A DNA stretch of 53,580 nucleotides, from NCBI GenBank assembly GCA_945876035.1, contig CAMCMU010000031.1, positions 1 through 53,580 of the forward strand, given 5' to 3'. This DNA comes from Schlesneria paludicola DSM 18645 (GTDB lineage Bacteria; Planctomycetota; Planctomycetia; Planctomycetales; Planctomycetaceae). The notes beneath the pieces are model-generated. The model was not told the origin of the DNA. It did not search any database and saw nothing but the letters and a program-made list of their open reading frames with translations. Both the position numbers and the translations under genes were made by a program. This document shows positions 18,262-27,540 of this stretch, piece by piece (position 1 is the stretch's first letter; every line of letters starts with the position of its first letter).

Positions 18262-19530
18262 TTATCCTTCGATCAGGTAGAGTCGCAGCAGATTCATGGC
18301 GGTCTTGGCCGTGCGACTTTTGGCAATTTCCGGATCACCGAAGTGCTGCACCTTTTCCACCCGTGTCACATGGGGGCCGGCCAATGCCACAAAACTGGCG
18401 GGGACGGGCGCAAACGGATTGTCGGGATTGAACTCGGCCCATTCGGTGACCGCCAGTGCGAAATGGGTGGTGAACTTCTGCCGACATCCTTTGGCCATCG
18501 CTTCGGCCACTTCGGCACTGATCGGTCCAAATTGGCGCAGCAGCAGAGGATCAACCGCAACCATGTCGCGCAGGGCAGCGTTTGTGGGAACCACCACGCC
18601 CCCCTTGTAACACGTCGCAAACCCTGTGGCTCCTGTCAATCGATGTGCCAACAATCCACCCGTTCCCGATTCTGCCGTGGAAAGCGATGCGCGTCTCTGA
18701 TTCAGAAGCCGGACAACCGCGTGTTCCAGTTCTTCATCCTCCACACCGAAGACGAGCGTTCCCATTCTGTTGACGATGATGTCGCGCGTCTTCTCGATCT
18801 TGGCCCGACATTCGTCGAGGCTCCCTGATTCTGCGGTTATTCGAAGAGTGACTGTGGCCTCGTGCACGGTAATTCCCACATCGGGGTCTCGGCTGCGGGC
18901 CGTGAGATCTCCCAAAAGTTCCTCCGCCTGCGATTCACCGACTCCAAAACAATTAATTCGAACGCGACGGATGACTCGCCCGCCTCCGTCAAGTCTTGGC
19001 ATGACCTGCTCTCGAAACATCTGTTTCATCTCGCTCGGAACACCAGGCATCGCAGCAATACGACAGGTTCGGCTTGCCGCGTTGGTCCCGAGTTCGCTAC
19101 TACGTGGAACGCTGATCCAGATTCCAGGGGCTGTCCCACGCGGATTGGGCAAGGGATCGGCACCGTGTGGAAACATCGCCTGCATCACATTGCGTTCGGG
19201 CATGGGGCGATTGCGTTTGGCAAACATCTGCTGCACGTGTTCGAGCGATGGTTCGTGGAGGACCAAATCGACACCGGCCACCCTGGCCAATGCCTCTCGA
19301 GTCAAATCGTCGAGCGTCGGTCCCAGACCGCCCGTAATGAGAACAACGTCCGAGCGAGAAGCGGCCGCCAGAATCGCAGCGGACATGGCCTGGATGTCAT
19401 CGTCAACGGCAACGTGAGCCCGCACGGCAATGCCAATTTCCGCCAATTCCAAACTCAGCCACTGACTGTTTGTATCGAGTTTCGCTCCCGAGGTGAGTTC
19501 CGTACCGATGGCGATGATTTCCGCAAACAT
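18262..19530 (-). CDS. cinA: CinA family protein (nicotinamide-nucleotide amidase)
   Basis: The 422-residue product has the standard two-domain CinA layout. The N-terminal MoaB/MogA-like domain (about 1-170) contains EIIAIGTELTSGAKLDTNSQ, DVVLITGGLGPTLDDLTREA and AMPGVPSEMKQMF and corresponds to the ADP-ribose pyrophosphatase part. The C-terminal amidase (about 265-422) converts nicotinamide mononucleotide to nicotinate mononucleotide in pyridine-nucleotide recycling. It keeps the nucleophile Ser in LSTAESGTGGLLAHRLT; the usual Cys after it (AESCTGG) is Gly here. The gene is convergent with the permease gene and divergent from ychF. The start ATG 19530 fits the family N-terminus, although its ribosome-binding site is weak. 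Confidence 0.93.
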   Translation of the reverse strand: MFAEIIAIGTELTSGAKLDTNSQWLSLELAEIGIAVRAHVAVDDDIQAMSAAILAAASRSDVVLITGGLGPTLDDLTREALARVAGVDLVLHEPSLEHVQQMFAKRNRPMPERNVMQAMFPHGADPLPNPRGTAPGIWISVPRSSELGTNAASRTCRIAAMPGVPSEMKQMFREQVMPRLDGGGRVIRRVRINCFGVGESQAEELLGDLTARSRDPDVGITVHEATVTLRITAESGSLDECRAKIEKTRDIIVNRMGTLVFGVEDEELEHAVVRLLNQRRASLSTAESGTGGLLAHRLTGATGFATCYKGGVVVPTNAALRDMVAVDPLLLRQFGPISAEVAEAMAKGCRQKFTTHFALAVTEWAEFNPDNPFAPVPASFVALAGPHVTRVEKVQHFGDPEIAKSRTAKTAMNLLRLYLIEG

Positions 19531-20131
19531 GATTCGTCCAACAAAACCCAGAAATTTAAAGACGCTTCAATTCACGATTTTTCTGCCAAAAATGAGCGGT
19601 TCCGATCAGGCCAAACATCTGCGATGGCATCCACAGAGAGTTTTCCTGACAGGTTGTCTGCATCATCCTTCGATCAAGAATCGAGACCCACAGCCAGGCC
19701 TTCTCGGGTCTTGCCGCGAGACCAACCACGCAATCCCATTAAGATACTCTGACCCACGGCCAATGAGCAACGCGAATGAGTGCAAAAGTATTGTCAATCC
19801 GATCGATAAAATCATCTCCATCGATTCTCACTCGCGCACAGTATTGTCCATGGACCGGAGTGATTGTCGACCTCTTCGAGGCGTCGCTCTCGATTTGAAA
19901 ATCGGACCGACTTAAGGAGGGAACTTTGACAGCCGATGGCATCCGGCCAAAATGGGGGCGGCGTGGTCCCGTCGATATCGTCCGATTCTAAAATATCACA
20001 AATCAAGCAACGGGTGTGGGTTGGACGATCAGCCATCGCATTGCTATGAATGGAAGTCAACCTTTTGCCTGTGGCACAGGGTCTCCCAATGACGCTCGAA
20101 ACTTTTCCCTCAATCAGGTGATTACGGCCCC
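19531..20131. other. 600-base intergenic region between cinA and ychF
   Basis: No recognisable gene or structured RNA. A strong Shine-Dalgarno string AAGGAGG (19914-19920) is followed at 19926 by TTG and a 21-codon frame ending in TAA at 19989-19991 (LTADGIRPKWGRRGPVDIVRF). It could be a leader peptide or chance. TTGGAC near 20021 with TATGAA 18 bases further is a weak promoter candidate for ychF. Confidence 0.35.
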
Positions 20132-21223
20132 ATGGAAGCTGGCATCGTCGGTCTGCCGAACGTTGGCAAAAGCACACTGTTCAACGCTCTCACGAGCTCC
20201 AAAGCGGCTCAGAGCGCCAACTATCCGTTCTGTACCATTGAACCGAATGAAGGGGTTGTCAGCGTTCCGGATGACCGACTGCGTCGAATCAGCCAGTACA
20301 TTGTCCCCAAAAAATTGGTGCCGGCGGCTTTGAAGCTGGTGGACATCGCGGGAATCGTCAAAGGTGCCAGCGAAGGTCAGGGGCTGGGCAACAAGTTTCT
20401 GACTCACATTCGCGAGGTGGATGCCATTTTGCAAGTTGTCCGCTGTTTTGAGGATCCCGATGTGATCCATGTCACCGGCAAAGTGAACCCCGTATCAGAC
20501 ATCGAGACCATCGAAATCGAACTGATGCTTGCCGATATTCAGACATTGGAAAACTCGCTTTCTAAAGCGGACCGAACCGCAAAAAGTGGCGACAAGGAAG
20601 CCAAGCAACGTGCCGAGGTGATTCGCCGCTGTCTCGCACAACTGTCTGCGGATCAGCCGCTACGTAAAATGGAGCTTGATGAGGCCGAACGCAAGCTTGT
20701 TTCAAGCTTTGGATTAATGACGGCAAAGCCGATTCTGTACGTGGCCAATATCGATGAAAATGATCTCGACGGGAACGGTTCGCTGGTCGGACAAGTCCGC
20801 GAATTCGCCGGCAAAATTGGCGCTTCTGTCGTCCCCGTATGTGCCAAACTCGAGGCCGAGATCGCAGAATTGGAGGAAGCCGATCGTGCGGACATGCTGG
20901 CTGGAGCCGGATTGTCCGAGCCCTCACTGGCGTTACTCGCACGCGAGACATATCGCGTCCTCGGTTACCACAGTTACTTCACTGCTGGAGAAATGGAGGT
21001 CCGTGCTTGGACAATTCCGATTGGATCCACGGCACCGCAAGCGGCCGGTGTGATTCACACCGATTTCGAGAAGGGCTTCATCCGTGCTGAAGTCTACACC
21101 ATCGATGATCTGGAAACTCATAAGACTGAAAAAGAGATTCGACAGGCTGGAAAACTGCGCGTCGAAGGAAAATCGTACGTCATGCAAGACGGCGATATTT
21201 GCCATTTCCTCTTCAGTTCGTAA
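20132..21223 (+). CDS. ychF: Redox-regulated ATPase/GTP-binding protein YchF (OLA1)
   Basis: A universal Obg-related P-loop NTPase of 363 residues that associates with ribosomes and prefers ATP in characterised members. The P-loop [14 protein letters not shown] begins at residue 7. Switch II reads [19 protein letters not shown]. The G4 position has VANIDEND in place of NKxD, the change associated with ATP preference. A coiled-coil insertion (about 130-200) and a C-terminal TGS domain (about 275-363: [38 protein letters not shown]) complete the normal order. The length is standard. AGGTG lies a little far upstream of ATG 20132. It may be the first gene of a loose plus-strand run with the oxidoreductase and HEAT genes. 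Confidence 0.96.
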   Translation: MEAGIVGLPNVGKSTLFNALTSSKAAQSANYPFCTIEPNEGVVSVPDDRLRRISQYIVPKKLVPAALKLVDIAGIVKGASEGQGLGNKFLTHIREVDAILQVVRCFEDPDVIHVTGKVNPVSDIETIEIELMLADIQTLENSLSKADRTAKSGDKEAKQRAEVIRRCLAQLSADQPLRKMELDEAERKLVSSFGLMTAKPILYVANIDENDLDGNGSLVGQVREFAGKIGASVVPVCAKLEAEIAELEEADRADMLAGAGLSEPSLALLARETYRVLGYHSYFTAGEMEVRAWTIPIGSTAPQAAGVIHTDFEKGFIRAEVYTIDDLETHKTEKEIRQAGKLRVEGKSYVMQDGDICHFLFSS

Positions 21224-21265
21224 CCGTAACGGCGATCACGATAGATCCCCCCTTTTCTGAACCGC

Positions 21266-21289
21266 CAGTCTGGCACCATCGGCAGACTG
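21266..21289 (+). terminator. Hairpin downstream of ychF
   Basis: CAGTCTG at 21266-21272 pairs perfectly with CAGACTG at 21283-21289 across a ten-base loop, 43 bases after the ychF stop. No T-run follows, so the terminator call is tentative. Confidence 0.25.
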
Positions 21290-21390
21290 AGTGGAACCAC
21301 GACGATGTCAGGGTTATGCTCGACGGCTATCCGGGAACGTGATTCAAGAGTCCCTTCGGTTTCTCCGTGAATACGGTTAGGAGCGCAGGC

Positions 21391-22671
21391 ATGTCAACGG
21401 TGGAAAAAGTGCTTCCTCGACGTCAATTCTTGAAGGTGACCGCTGCCGCTGCTGTGGTGATGGCACCGACCATCATCCCCAGTTCGGCGTTGGGCCGAGA
21501 CGGTACTGTCGCCCCCAGCGAGCGAATTGTGATTGGTGGCATCGGTCTTGGAAACAGAGGGACGTACGATCTCGGCTGTTTTCTGGAACAGAAGGATGTT
21601 CAGTTTGTTGCGGTGTGCGATGTGAAGGAGACGCGACGAATTGCGATCAAGAAATTGGTCGGCGAAAAATACGGGACCGACCAGTGTGCGACCTATCGAG
21701 ATTTCCGCGAGCTGCTAGATCGCAACGACATTGATGCCGTGCTCATCGCCACGGGGCCAAACTGGCACGCCACTGTGGCGATGGCCGCCGCCCGGGCGGG
21801 CAAGGACATGTATTGCGAGAAACCCGTCACCAAGAACATCGCCCAAAGCCTGATACTGGCCGAAACAATGCGACGCACCGGACGTGTGTTTCAGGCTGGT
21901 ACTCAGCGACGAAATCTTCCCCATTTTTCGTTTGCGTGCGAACTCGCTCGAAGCGGAAAACTCGGAAAACTCACGAAAGTCTATGCCCACCCCGCTGGAA
22001 TGCAGTCCATGATGAGTGGTTGGCTGATTCCAGAAGTGGAACCGGCCAAGGATCTCGTCGATTGGGACATGTATCTCGGACCGGCGGCATGGCGTCCGTT
22101 TAATGCCAAGATGCTCGACGGATTCAATTTTGAAAAAGGGGGCGGTCTGGTTGGTGGTGGTGTCCTCGAATGGGGTTCCCATTGCGTGGATCTCTGCCAA
22201 TGGGCGGTCGGTGATTGTCCGCCTCCCGTAGAATACAATGCCCCTACGAATGGAGAGTTGGTCGCTCGATACGAGAACGGAACAGAGCTAATTTTTCGTG
22301 AAACGGGCTGGATTCCCTTGGGATCGTGCCCCGTTCGGTTTGAAGGCGAGACCGGTTGGGTCGAAGCCGGAGATAGCGGAAAAATTGTACTCAGTTCACC
22401 GCAACTTCTTACCGGACGAACGGTCGAAGCCATCGATGGATATCCCGCCACCTACCACGTTCGCGATTTCCTAGACAGCGTTAAAACGCGCAGTCAGCCC
22501 AAGGGGAATGCCGATGCGGCTTGCAATGCTCACATTGCCTGCCACGCCGCGAACATTGCTCTCCATCTCGGTCGAACGGTGAAATACGACAACACGACCC
22601 ACGAGTTTATCGATGACGAACAGGCAAATCGGCTGCGATCAGAGGCACTGCGCGAGCCTTGGCGATTGTAA
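21391..22671 (+). CDS. Gfo/Idh/MocA family oxidoreductase, Tat-exported
   Basis: A 426-residue NAD(P)-dependent dehydrogenase-like protein of a family acting on sugars and sugar derivatives. It begins MSTVEKVLPRRQFLKVTAAA with a twin-arginine signal (RRQFLK), so export through Tat is expected with cofactor already bound. The Rossmann motif is IVIGGIGLGNRGTY; the catalytic-site Lys is in MYCEKPVTKNIAQS, preceded by LIATGPNWHATVAMAAARAG. The C-terminal alpha/beta domain has VLEWGSHCVDLCQWAVGD with the His expected in the active site. ATG 21391 is favoured over GTG 21367 because AGGAG lies at 21379-21383, seven bases upstream. The HEAT-repeat gene follows 113 bases later on the same strand. The substrate is unknown. 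Confidence 0.92.
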   Translation: MSTVEKVLPRRQFLKVTAAAAVVMAPTIIPSSALGRDGTVAPSERIVIGGIGLGNRGTYDLGCFLEQKDVQFVAVCDVKETRRIAIKKLVGEKYGTDQCATYRDFRELLDRNDIDAVLIATGPNWHATVAMAAARAGKDMYCEKPVTKNIAQSLILAETMRRTGRVFQAGTQRRNLPHFSFACELARSGKLGKLTKVYAHPAGMQSMMSGWLIPEVEPAKDLVDWDMYLGPAAWRPFNAKMLDGFNFEKGGGLVGGGVLEWGSHCVDLCQWAVGDCPPPVEYNAPTNGELVARYENGTELIFRETGWIPLGSCPVRFEGETGWVEAGDSGKIVLSSPQLLTGRTVEAIDGYPATYHVRDFLDSVKTRSQPKGNADAACNAHIACHAANIALHLGRTVKYDNTTHEFIDDEQANRLRSEALREPWRL

Positions 22672-22784
22672 GGCTCGCCGTCGTCTCCACTGGAATCGCT
22701 CGGCATGCGTCGTGCGCGGTGACTGGCGATGAGACGTTCAAGACTTCGACAACACTGCACCCCACTATCTTCGGACTGATTCTT

Positions 22785-24929
22785 ATGTCTCAGACTCAAA
22801 TCGTCGTTCGTCCTGTTGCTTTTCTGGCGATTTTGATGGTCGTCACCGCGATGCGCGTTTGGTCCGCGGACACCCCAAGCGTGCACTTCGAAAACGAACT
22901 TTTGGAGGTTCTCCGTTCGGATTCGACGACTGCAGAAAAGGCGATGGCTTGCAAGCTGCTCAGCATTCACGGATCGAGTACGGCGATTCCCAATCTGGCG
23001 GAATTATTGACCGATGCGCAGTTAGCGTCTTGGGCGCGGATTGCGTTGGAGGCGATTCCTGGACATGCCGCCGATGCGGCATTGAGGAACGCCACTCGTT
23101 CGCTGCAAGGGAACCTTTTAATCGGGGCGATCAATTCGATCGGAGTTCGCCGCGACGCGAACGCCGTCGATCCATTGACCGCCTACTTGCAGGACGCGGA
23201 CGATGCGGTCGTCTCGGCGGCGGCCGTCGCCCTCGGACGCATCGGAAACGATGCTGCGGCCAAATCTCTGCGCGCAGCCTTGGTTTCGTCAACAGACACT
23301 GCCCGATCCGGAATTGCCGAGGGATGTGTGCTGTGCGCGGAACGACTCTGGGCCTCCGGCCATAATTCAGAGGCCATCGATCTGTACGATCTTTTACGAA
23401 AGGAAACGATTCCACGGCAGCGGTTGCTGGAAGCGACACGCGGAGCAATTCTGGCCAGACAACAACGCGGAATTTCGCTTCTGATCGATCAACTTCAGTC
23501 GCCGGACAAGGGACTGTTTCAGATCGCATTAAGCACGGCCCGTGAGTTTCCTGGCCATGACGTGGACCAGTCCTTGGCCGATGAAATGGCTCGAACAACA
23601 CCCGCGCGGGCGGCGTTGCTCATTGTTGCCATGGCCGATCGGCAGCACACGGTCAAAATCGCCGCGATCCTCGCCGCGGCAATCACCGGGGAAAAATCGG
23701 TCCGCATCGCGGCGATTGAAGCACTCGGCCGAGTGGGCAATACATCCTGCCTCTCTCCCTTGCTGGATTGTGCGATTGAGAACGACGCGGATCTTCAGCG
23801 AGTGGCTCAGAAATCTCTAGCGGATCTGCCCGGTGAATCGATTGACCAAGATATTGCCGCACGACTCGCCAAAGCCGAAGGACAAGGACCGATTTATCCG
23901 CTGCTGATCGAGTTGATTGGACAGCGAAGAATTGATGCGTTCGAGGCGCTTCAGAGGGCCGCCGGTGATTCCGACAAGGTCGTGCGGAATGCGGCGTTCT
24001 TCTCGATGGGAACCACAATTCCTGAGGACAAACTGTCGGTTTTGATCCAAGAGGTGATCTCTCCAAAATTTCCCGAAGACACCTCTGTGACGCAACTCGC
24101 ACTCAAAACGGCCAGCATTCGCATGCCAGATCGTGAGGCCTGTGCCCAGCAACTGGCCGAGTCCGTCGAACGCGCCTCGCCACTGACAAAAATTTCTCTG
24201 CTTCAAATCTTGGGAGCCATGGGAGGTCCAACGGCTCTCGAAGCGATCGGCGTTGCGACGAAAAGTAACGATCCCCAACTGCAAGATGCCGGCAGCCGGT
24301 TGCTTGGAGAATGGATGACCATTGACGGTGCGCCGGTCCTCTTGGATCTGGCAAAAACGGTATCCGGAGAGAAGTATCAAGTCCGCGCCATGCGTGGATA
24401 CATTCGTATTGCAAGACAGTTCACGATGTCGGAACCAGAACGAGTCGAGATGTGTAAAAAAGCGTTGGAGGCCTGTCGTCACCCCGCCGAACAGAAACTG
24501 GTGCTCGACGTACTCAAACGCTATCCGAGCATGGAAACTCTTCGGCTTGCGATTCATGCCCTGCAGCTTCCGGAATTGAAGAGTGAAGCGAGTCAAGCCA
24601 CGGCCGCCATCGCTCAGAAAATCGGTAACAAATCACGCGAGGCGAGAGACCTGATTGCCAACGTCGATTTCCAGAAGATCAAACTGGAAATCGTCAAAGC
24701 GGAATATGGAGCGGGGACAGCACAGAAAGATGTCACGGAAGTACTGCAGAAGCTCGCAGTGGATTCGCCACTGATTCCGATGCCGTCCGAGAGCTACAAC
24801 GCGTGCTTTGGCGAAGACCCGGCACCGGGAATCGTCAAACGATTGAAAATCGAATTCCGCATTAACGACGCCACAGGAGGAGCGACATTCGAAGAGGACG
24901 CTATGATTATTCTGCCAACGCCAAAATAG
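22785..24929 (+). CDS. Exported HEAT-repeat protein with DUF3395-like C-terminus
   Basis: The 714-residue product starts MSQTQIVVRPVAFLAILMVV, a Sec signal peptide probably cleaved after VWSA. About fifteen helical repeats follow from residue 35 to 620, with HEAT/Armadillo-like units such as DADDAVVSAAAVALGRIGND, KSVRIAAIEALGRVGNTSCL and DKVVRNAAFFSMG. The last 100 residues differ: KLEIVKAEYGAGTAQKDVTE and VKRLKIEFRINDATGGATF resemble the DUF3395-type strand-rich module seen at the end of some eukaryotic DnaJ proteins. No heme CxxCH motif is present, although planctomycete HEAT proteins often carry one. HEAT proteins are scaffolds, so the function is open. It probably shares a transcript with the oxidoreductase. 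Confidence 0.85.
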   Translation: MSQTQIVVRPVAFLAILMVVTAMRVWSADTPSVHFENELLEVLRSDSTTAEKAMACKLLSIHGSSTAIPNLAELLTDAQLASWARIALEAIPGHAADAALRNATRSLQGNLLIGAINSIGVRRDANAVDPLTAYLQDADDAVVSAAAVALGRIGNDAAAKSLRAALVSSTDTARSGIAEGCVLCAERLWASGHNSEAIDLYDLLRKETIPRQRLLEATRGAILARQQRGISLLIDQLQSPDKGLFQIALSTAREFPGHDVDQSLADEMARTTPARAALLIVAMADRQHTVKIAAILAAAITGEKSVRIAAIEALGRVGNTSCLSPLLDCAIENDADLQRVAQKSLADLPGESIDQDIAARLAKAEGQGPIYPLLIELIGQRRIDAFEALQRAAGDSDKVVRNAAFFSMGTTIPEDKLSVLIQEVISPKFPEDTSVTQLALKTASIRMPDREACAQQLAESVERASPLTKISLLQILGAMGGPTALEAIGVATKSNDPQLQDAGSRLLGEWMTIDGAPVLLDLAKTVSGEKYQVRAMRGYIRIARQFTMSEPERVEMCKKALEACRHPAEQKLVLDVLKRYPSMETLRLAIHALQLPELKSEASQATAAIAQKIGNKSREARDLIANVDFQKIKLEIVKAEYGAGTAQKDVTEVLQKLAVDSPLIPMPSESYNACFGEDPAPGIVKRLKIEFRINDATGGATFEEDAMIILPTPK

Positions 24930-25075
24930 CTTAGTCCCACACATCCACCCCTCGGCTTGAAGGGCTTGTCCGCCATCGCGAATGCTCTTTAACTGTTTTT
25001 CGGTCGCGTCGTCGAAAATTTTGGCGGATTGCGGATTTCTGTCCAAGCCCCTGTGTCATGCCTGTCAGACATATC

Positions 25076-25096
25076 GAAAATCGGCCGTCTGCCGAC
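25076..25096 (-). terminator. Terminator-like hairpin after the DUF1207 gene
   Basis: On the minus strand TCGGC (25095-25091) pairs with GCCGA (25085-25081) across AGACG, and TTTTC follows at 25080-25076. It sits directly behind the stop of the DUF1207 gene at 25099. The stem is short. Confidence 0.4.
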
Positions 25097-25098
25097 GA

Positions 25099-26235
25099 TC
25101 AGTAGTCAAACCAAATACCCCATCCGGTCAGCGTTTCATGCCGATTGACAAATGAATACTGCAACGACGGTCCGTCGTAATATTGCCCGCCGATCCGGAA
25201 CGTGGAATTGTTTTCAGCACTCCACCATTGCCATCCGGCGACAATATTCAGACTCGTTCCATACCCGAAATCTTGTCGAGTATGGCCGTTGATTCCACAA
25301 AAGGGGGCACCGCGAATGCCTGGCACGGGCGGACGGTATTGAACTCCGTACTGCATCTCCAGCGGTAAGGCTCCATCTTCGTGACCGAATGCGTAAGCAA
25401 TTTCGCCATAAATCTGCGCCGCCGGAGTGAAATTGTGTGTCCAGCCGACGATCCCTGAATCGCGTACGTAATTCAGCCGGACGAAAGCGGGATTGGCAAT
25501 CAAAAATTCATCGCCGATGTGTGAGCTGAGGTGATAGTAGCCCATCTTGAAAGCGTTGGGTCCGAAAGACCACGTAGAGAGAAGACCCATGCGAAAATCG
25601 ACGGCAATCAAAGGACTGCTTTCGAGATGGGGGTCGACTCGCGGCAACGCCGCACCTTCGAAGTCGAACTGCCAACCCTCGGGATGCGCTGCGTTATCGG
25701 TCCCGTATCGAAGAAAACTGAATCGACCGCCTAATGCCGTCTCCCAAATCAGACCGCGGTTTTTATCCGTCAGCCACACGGATCGAATTCCTGATTCCTT
25801 CTCTCCCGCCACATACGAATGGTACATGAACCCGGCCGGCAAGACCCGCCACTGATAGTCTTCGCCGATTCCCTCCGAAACGTCATAGATTGGCTCGTCC
25901 ATCGATTCTGCGAGCGTTTTCGGCCCTGTTTCAGGAGTCAATAAGCCTTCCGGATCATCCGCTTCGGGTGGCTCACTGGCGTACCCCGTCTGCGTGATGA
26001 AATTCGTGTTGCGGAAGGTTTTCTGGCTGGCATTACACACACCGAGGTGAACCTGAAGACCAAATATTGCCGGCACCGGAATGTCAGCCTGACCCGCAAC
26101 GTTCACTTGGCCCGCAATGCCATCCCCACCAGCAATCTCCGCTTGGCAAGACAACCGATCTCCGCCCGCAATGTCGGCAGTTGCTGAGGAAATCGTCCCA
26201 AGCATCACGAAGTAACAAAGCCAAACACGAAGCAC
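25099..26235 (-). CDS. DUF1207 family protein, exported, predicted outer-membrane barrel
   Basis: A 378-residue protein starting at GTG 26233-26235, with GGGGGAG six bases upstream. It begins with a signal peptide (LRVWLCYFVMLGTISSATA). The DUF1207 signature starts near residue 130: YQWRVLPAGFMYHSYVAGEK, ETALGGRFSFLRYG, LIAVDFRMGLLSTWSFGP, KMGYYHLSSHIGDEFL and the terminal WGIWFDY, ending in an aromatic residue as beta-barrel proteins often do. The family is common in planctomycetes and has no known biochemical role. Residues 21-52 are an odd low-complexity stretch (DIAGGD, EIAGGDGIAG, NVAGQADIP), apparently grown from a short internal repeat. It is convergent with the HEAT gene. Confidence 0.85.
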   Translation of the reverse strand: MLRVWLCYFVMLGTISSATADIAGGDRLSCQAEIAGGDGIAGQVNVAGQADIPVPAIFGLQVHLGVCNASQKTFRNTNFITQTGYASEPPEADDPEGLLTPETGPKTLAESMDEPIYDVSEGIGEDYQWRVLPAGFMYHSYVAGEKESGIRSVWLTDKNRGLIWETALGGRFSFLRYGTDNAAHPEGWQFDFEGAALPRVDPHLESSPLIAVDFRMGLLSTWSFGPNAFKMGYYHLSSHIGDEFLIANPAFVRLNYVRDSGIVGWTHNFTPAAQIYGEIAYAFGHEDGALPLEMQYGVQYRPPVPGIRGAPFCGINGHTRQDFGYGTSLNIVAGWQWWSAENNSTFRIGGQYYDGPSLQYSFVNRHETLTGWGIWFDY

Positions 26236-26631
26236 TGAGATCTCCCCCGAATCAACGAATCCTAGATCGCATCTTTATGCGGGTTGTTCGTAATGCCGGG
26301 AGTGGTTATCGGCCAATAATCAGGAATGCGCACGGCTATCCGGTCACAACGCGTCTGATCAAAGCAATCATTCGACCGGATATGCTTTCCGTAACGGATC
26401 AACAATCCTGGTAGGATAGGTTCAGATTCACGGCTAATCGGATTCTTACGGTTGGAGCCCTCATTGACGCGAAGAGAATCCATCAAGGATCGCACAAAAC
26501 AGGGAATTGTCGGAACGGAACGCATTCCATTGGCTGAAGTCCCTCGGTGGAGGTAGGCTTTCTTGTGATTATTCAGGACTCCGAAAGAGGAGTTGCAAGA
26601 ATATTACGACACGCGAAGACCCGAGAGCAGC
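26236..26631. other. Divergent intergenic region, no gene seen
   Basis: About 395 bases between the DUF1207 gene and the following plus-strand gene. It contains AGAGGAG at 26587-26592, too close to the TTG at 26593 to support that codon as a start. No promoter pair or RNA was recognised. Confidence 0.4.
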
Positions 26632-27540
26632 ATGATCTCCTTTCACTTGCAGGCACCGTCAACAGCATGGGAGCCCGTGGCGTTACGTCTGGGTTCATCG
26701 CCGGTCGTGTGGGCCTGGTTCAAGCCGTCTCATGCACCGAGTTCGGTCGTTTTTCAAATCCCGCCCGAAGTTTGGCAAGAGGTCAACTCAGCCACGCCGG
26801 TAACAATCCGCCAACTTGTCGCCATCGCCGGCATCCCCGCACTTCAAGGTTGGACTGTCGCGGGTCAATACTACGCTTGGGACGAAAGACTGGCAGTTTT
26901 TGTTGATCTGCCATTGGCTGAACCCCCTGCCGGTGTCGATCCCTATCTCATCCTGTGGTGTCAGATGACGGCGACACTCCAGACATCGATCCGGATCGAA
27001 TCTCCCCCTCCGATGCTGGCGAGTGACCCTCCGCTGAACGAAGATTCGGGGGCATTGTTCGACTCCATGGACTCTCTCTGGAGAGGCATTCAGCAGATTG
27101 AGACAGACGTGCGACGGGCTCGATCGCAACTCGAACAATCGATGCACCGGCTCAATTCGCTCAATCGCGACCTCGGTCCGAACGAAATCAATGCCGCAGA
27201 CAGCAACGATAAAAAAGACTGGATCGATGCTCGTCGATGGCTGCGTGACTCTGCCGGAATTCTGTCGAAATCGATCAAGCAAATCGATGTCGGTGTACTC
27301 AGCGGAGCCGGGCAGCGACACCGATTCGAAGATATTTTTCAGCAATACGTCGCGTCTCGCCGTGTTTTTCCAGGAATCAAGCAGGCGGCTCTCGATTTCG
27401 AGATGTACCACAAAACCGCGAAACATGTCCTGCTGTCGGCTCAATCGGCTTTGGCCAAAGGGAGCACCGATGGTGAGCGACGCGCAAACAACGTCCTGCA
27501 GCGAATTGCCCGAAAGATTCGCCAACGCCGGCCTCACTGA
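26632..27540 (+). CDS. Unknown protein, predicted coiled-coil centre
   Basis: Not recognised. The 302-residue product (from ATG 26632; an in-frame TTG lies at 26593) has an N-terminal globular part rich in Trp and Pro (STAWEPVALRLGSSPVVWAW, VVFQIPPEVWQEVN, LQGWTVAGQYYAWDERLAVF). From about residue 145 it becomes charged and helical, with heptad-like spacing (SLWRGIQQIETDVRRARSQL, RLNSLNRDLG), and it ends strongly basic (LQRIARKIRQRR). No signal peptide or membrane segment is seen, so it is probably cytosolic. The amino-acid composition and codon choice look genuine; the opposite-strand frame over the same bases has neither property. It stands alone. Confidence 0.6.
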   Translation: MISFHLQAPSTAWEPVALRLGSSPVVWAWFKPSHAPSSVVFQIPPEVWQEVNSATPVTIRQLVAIAGIPALQGWTVAGQYYAWDERLAVFVDLPLAEPPAGVDPYLILWCQMTATLQTSIRIESPPPMLASDPPLNEDSGALFDSMDSLWRGIQQIETDVRRARSQLEQSMHRLNSLNRDLGPNEINAADSNDKKDWIDARRWLRDSAGILSKSIKQIDVGVLSGAGQRHRFEDIFQQYVASRRVFPGIKQAALDFEMYHKTAKHVLLSAQSALAKGSTDGERRANNVLQRIARKIRQRRPH

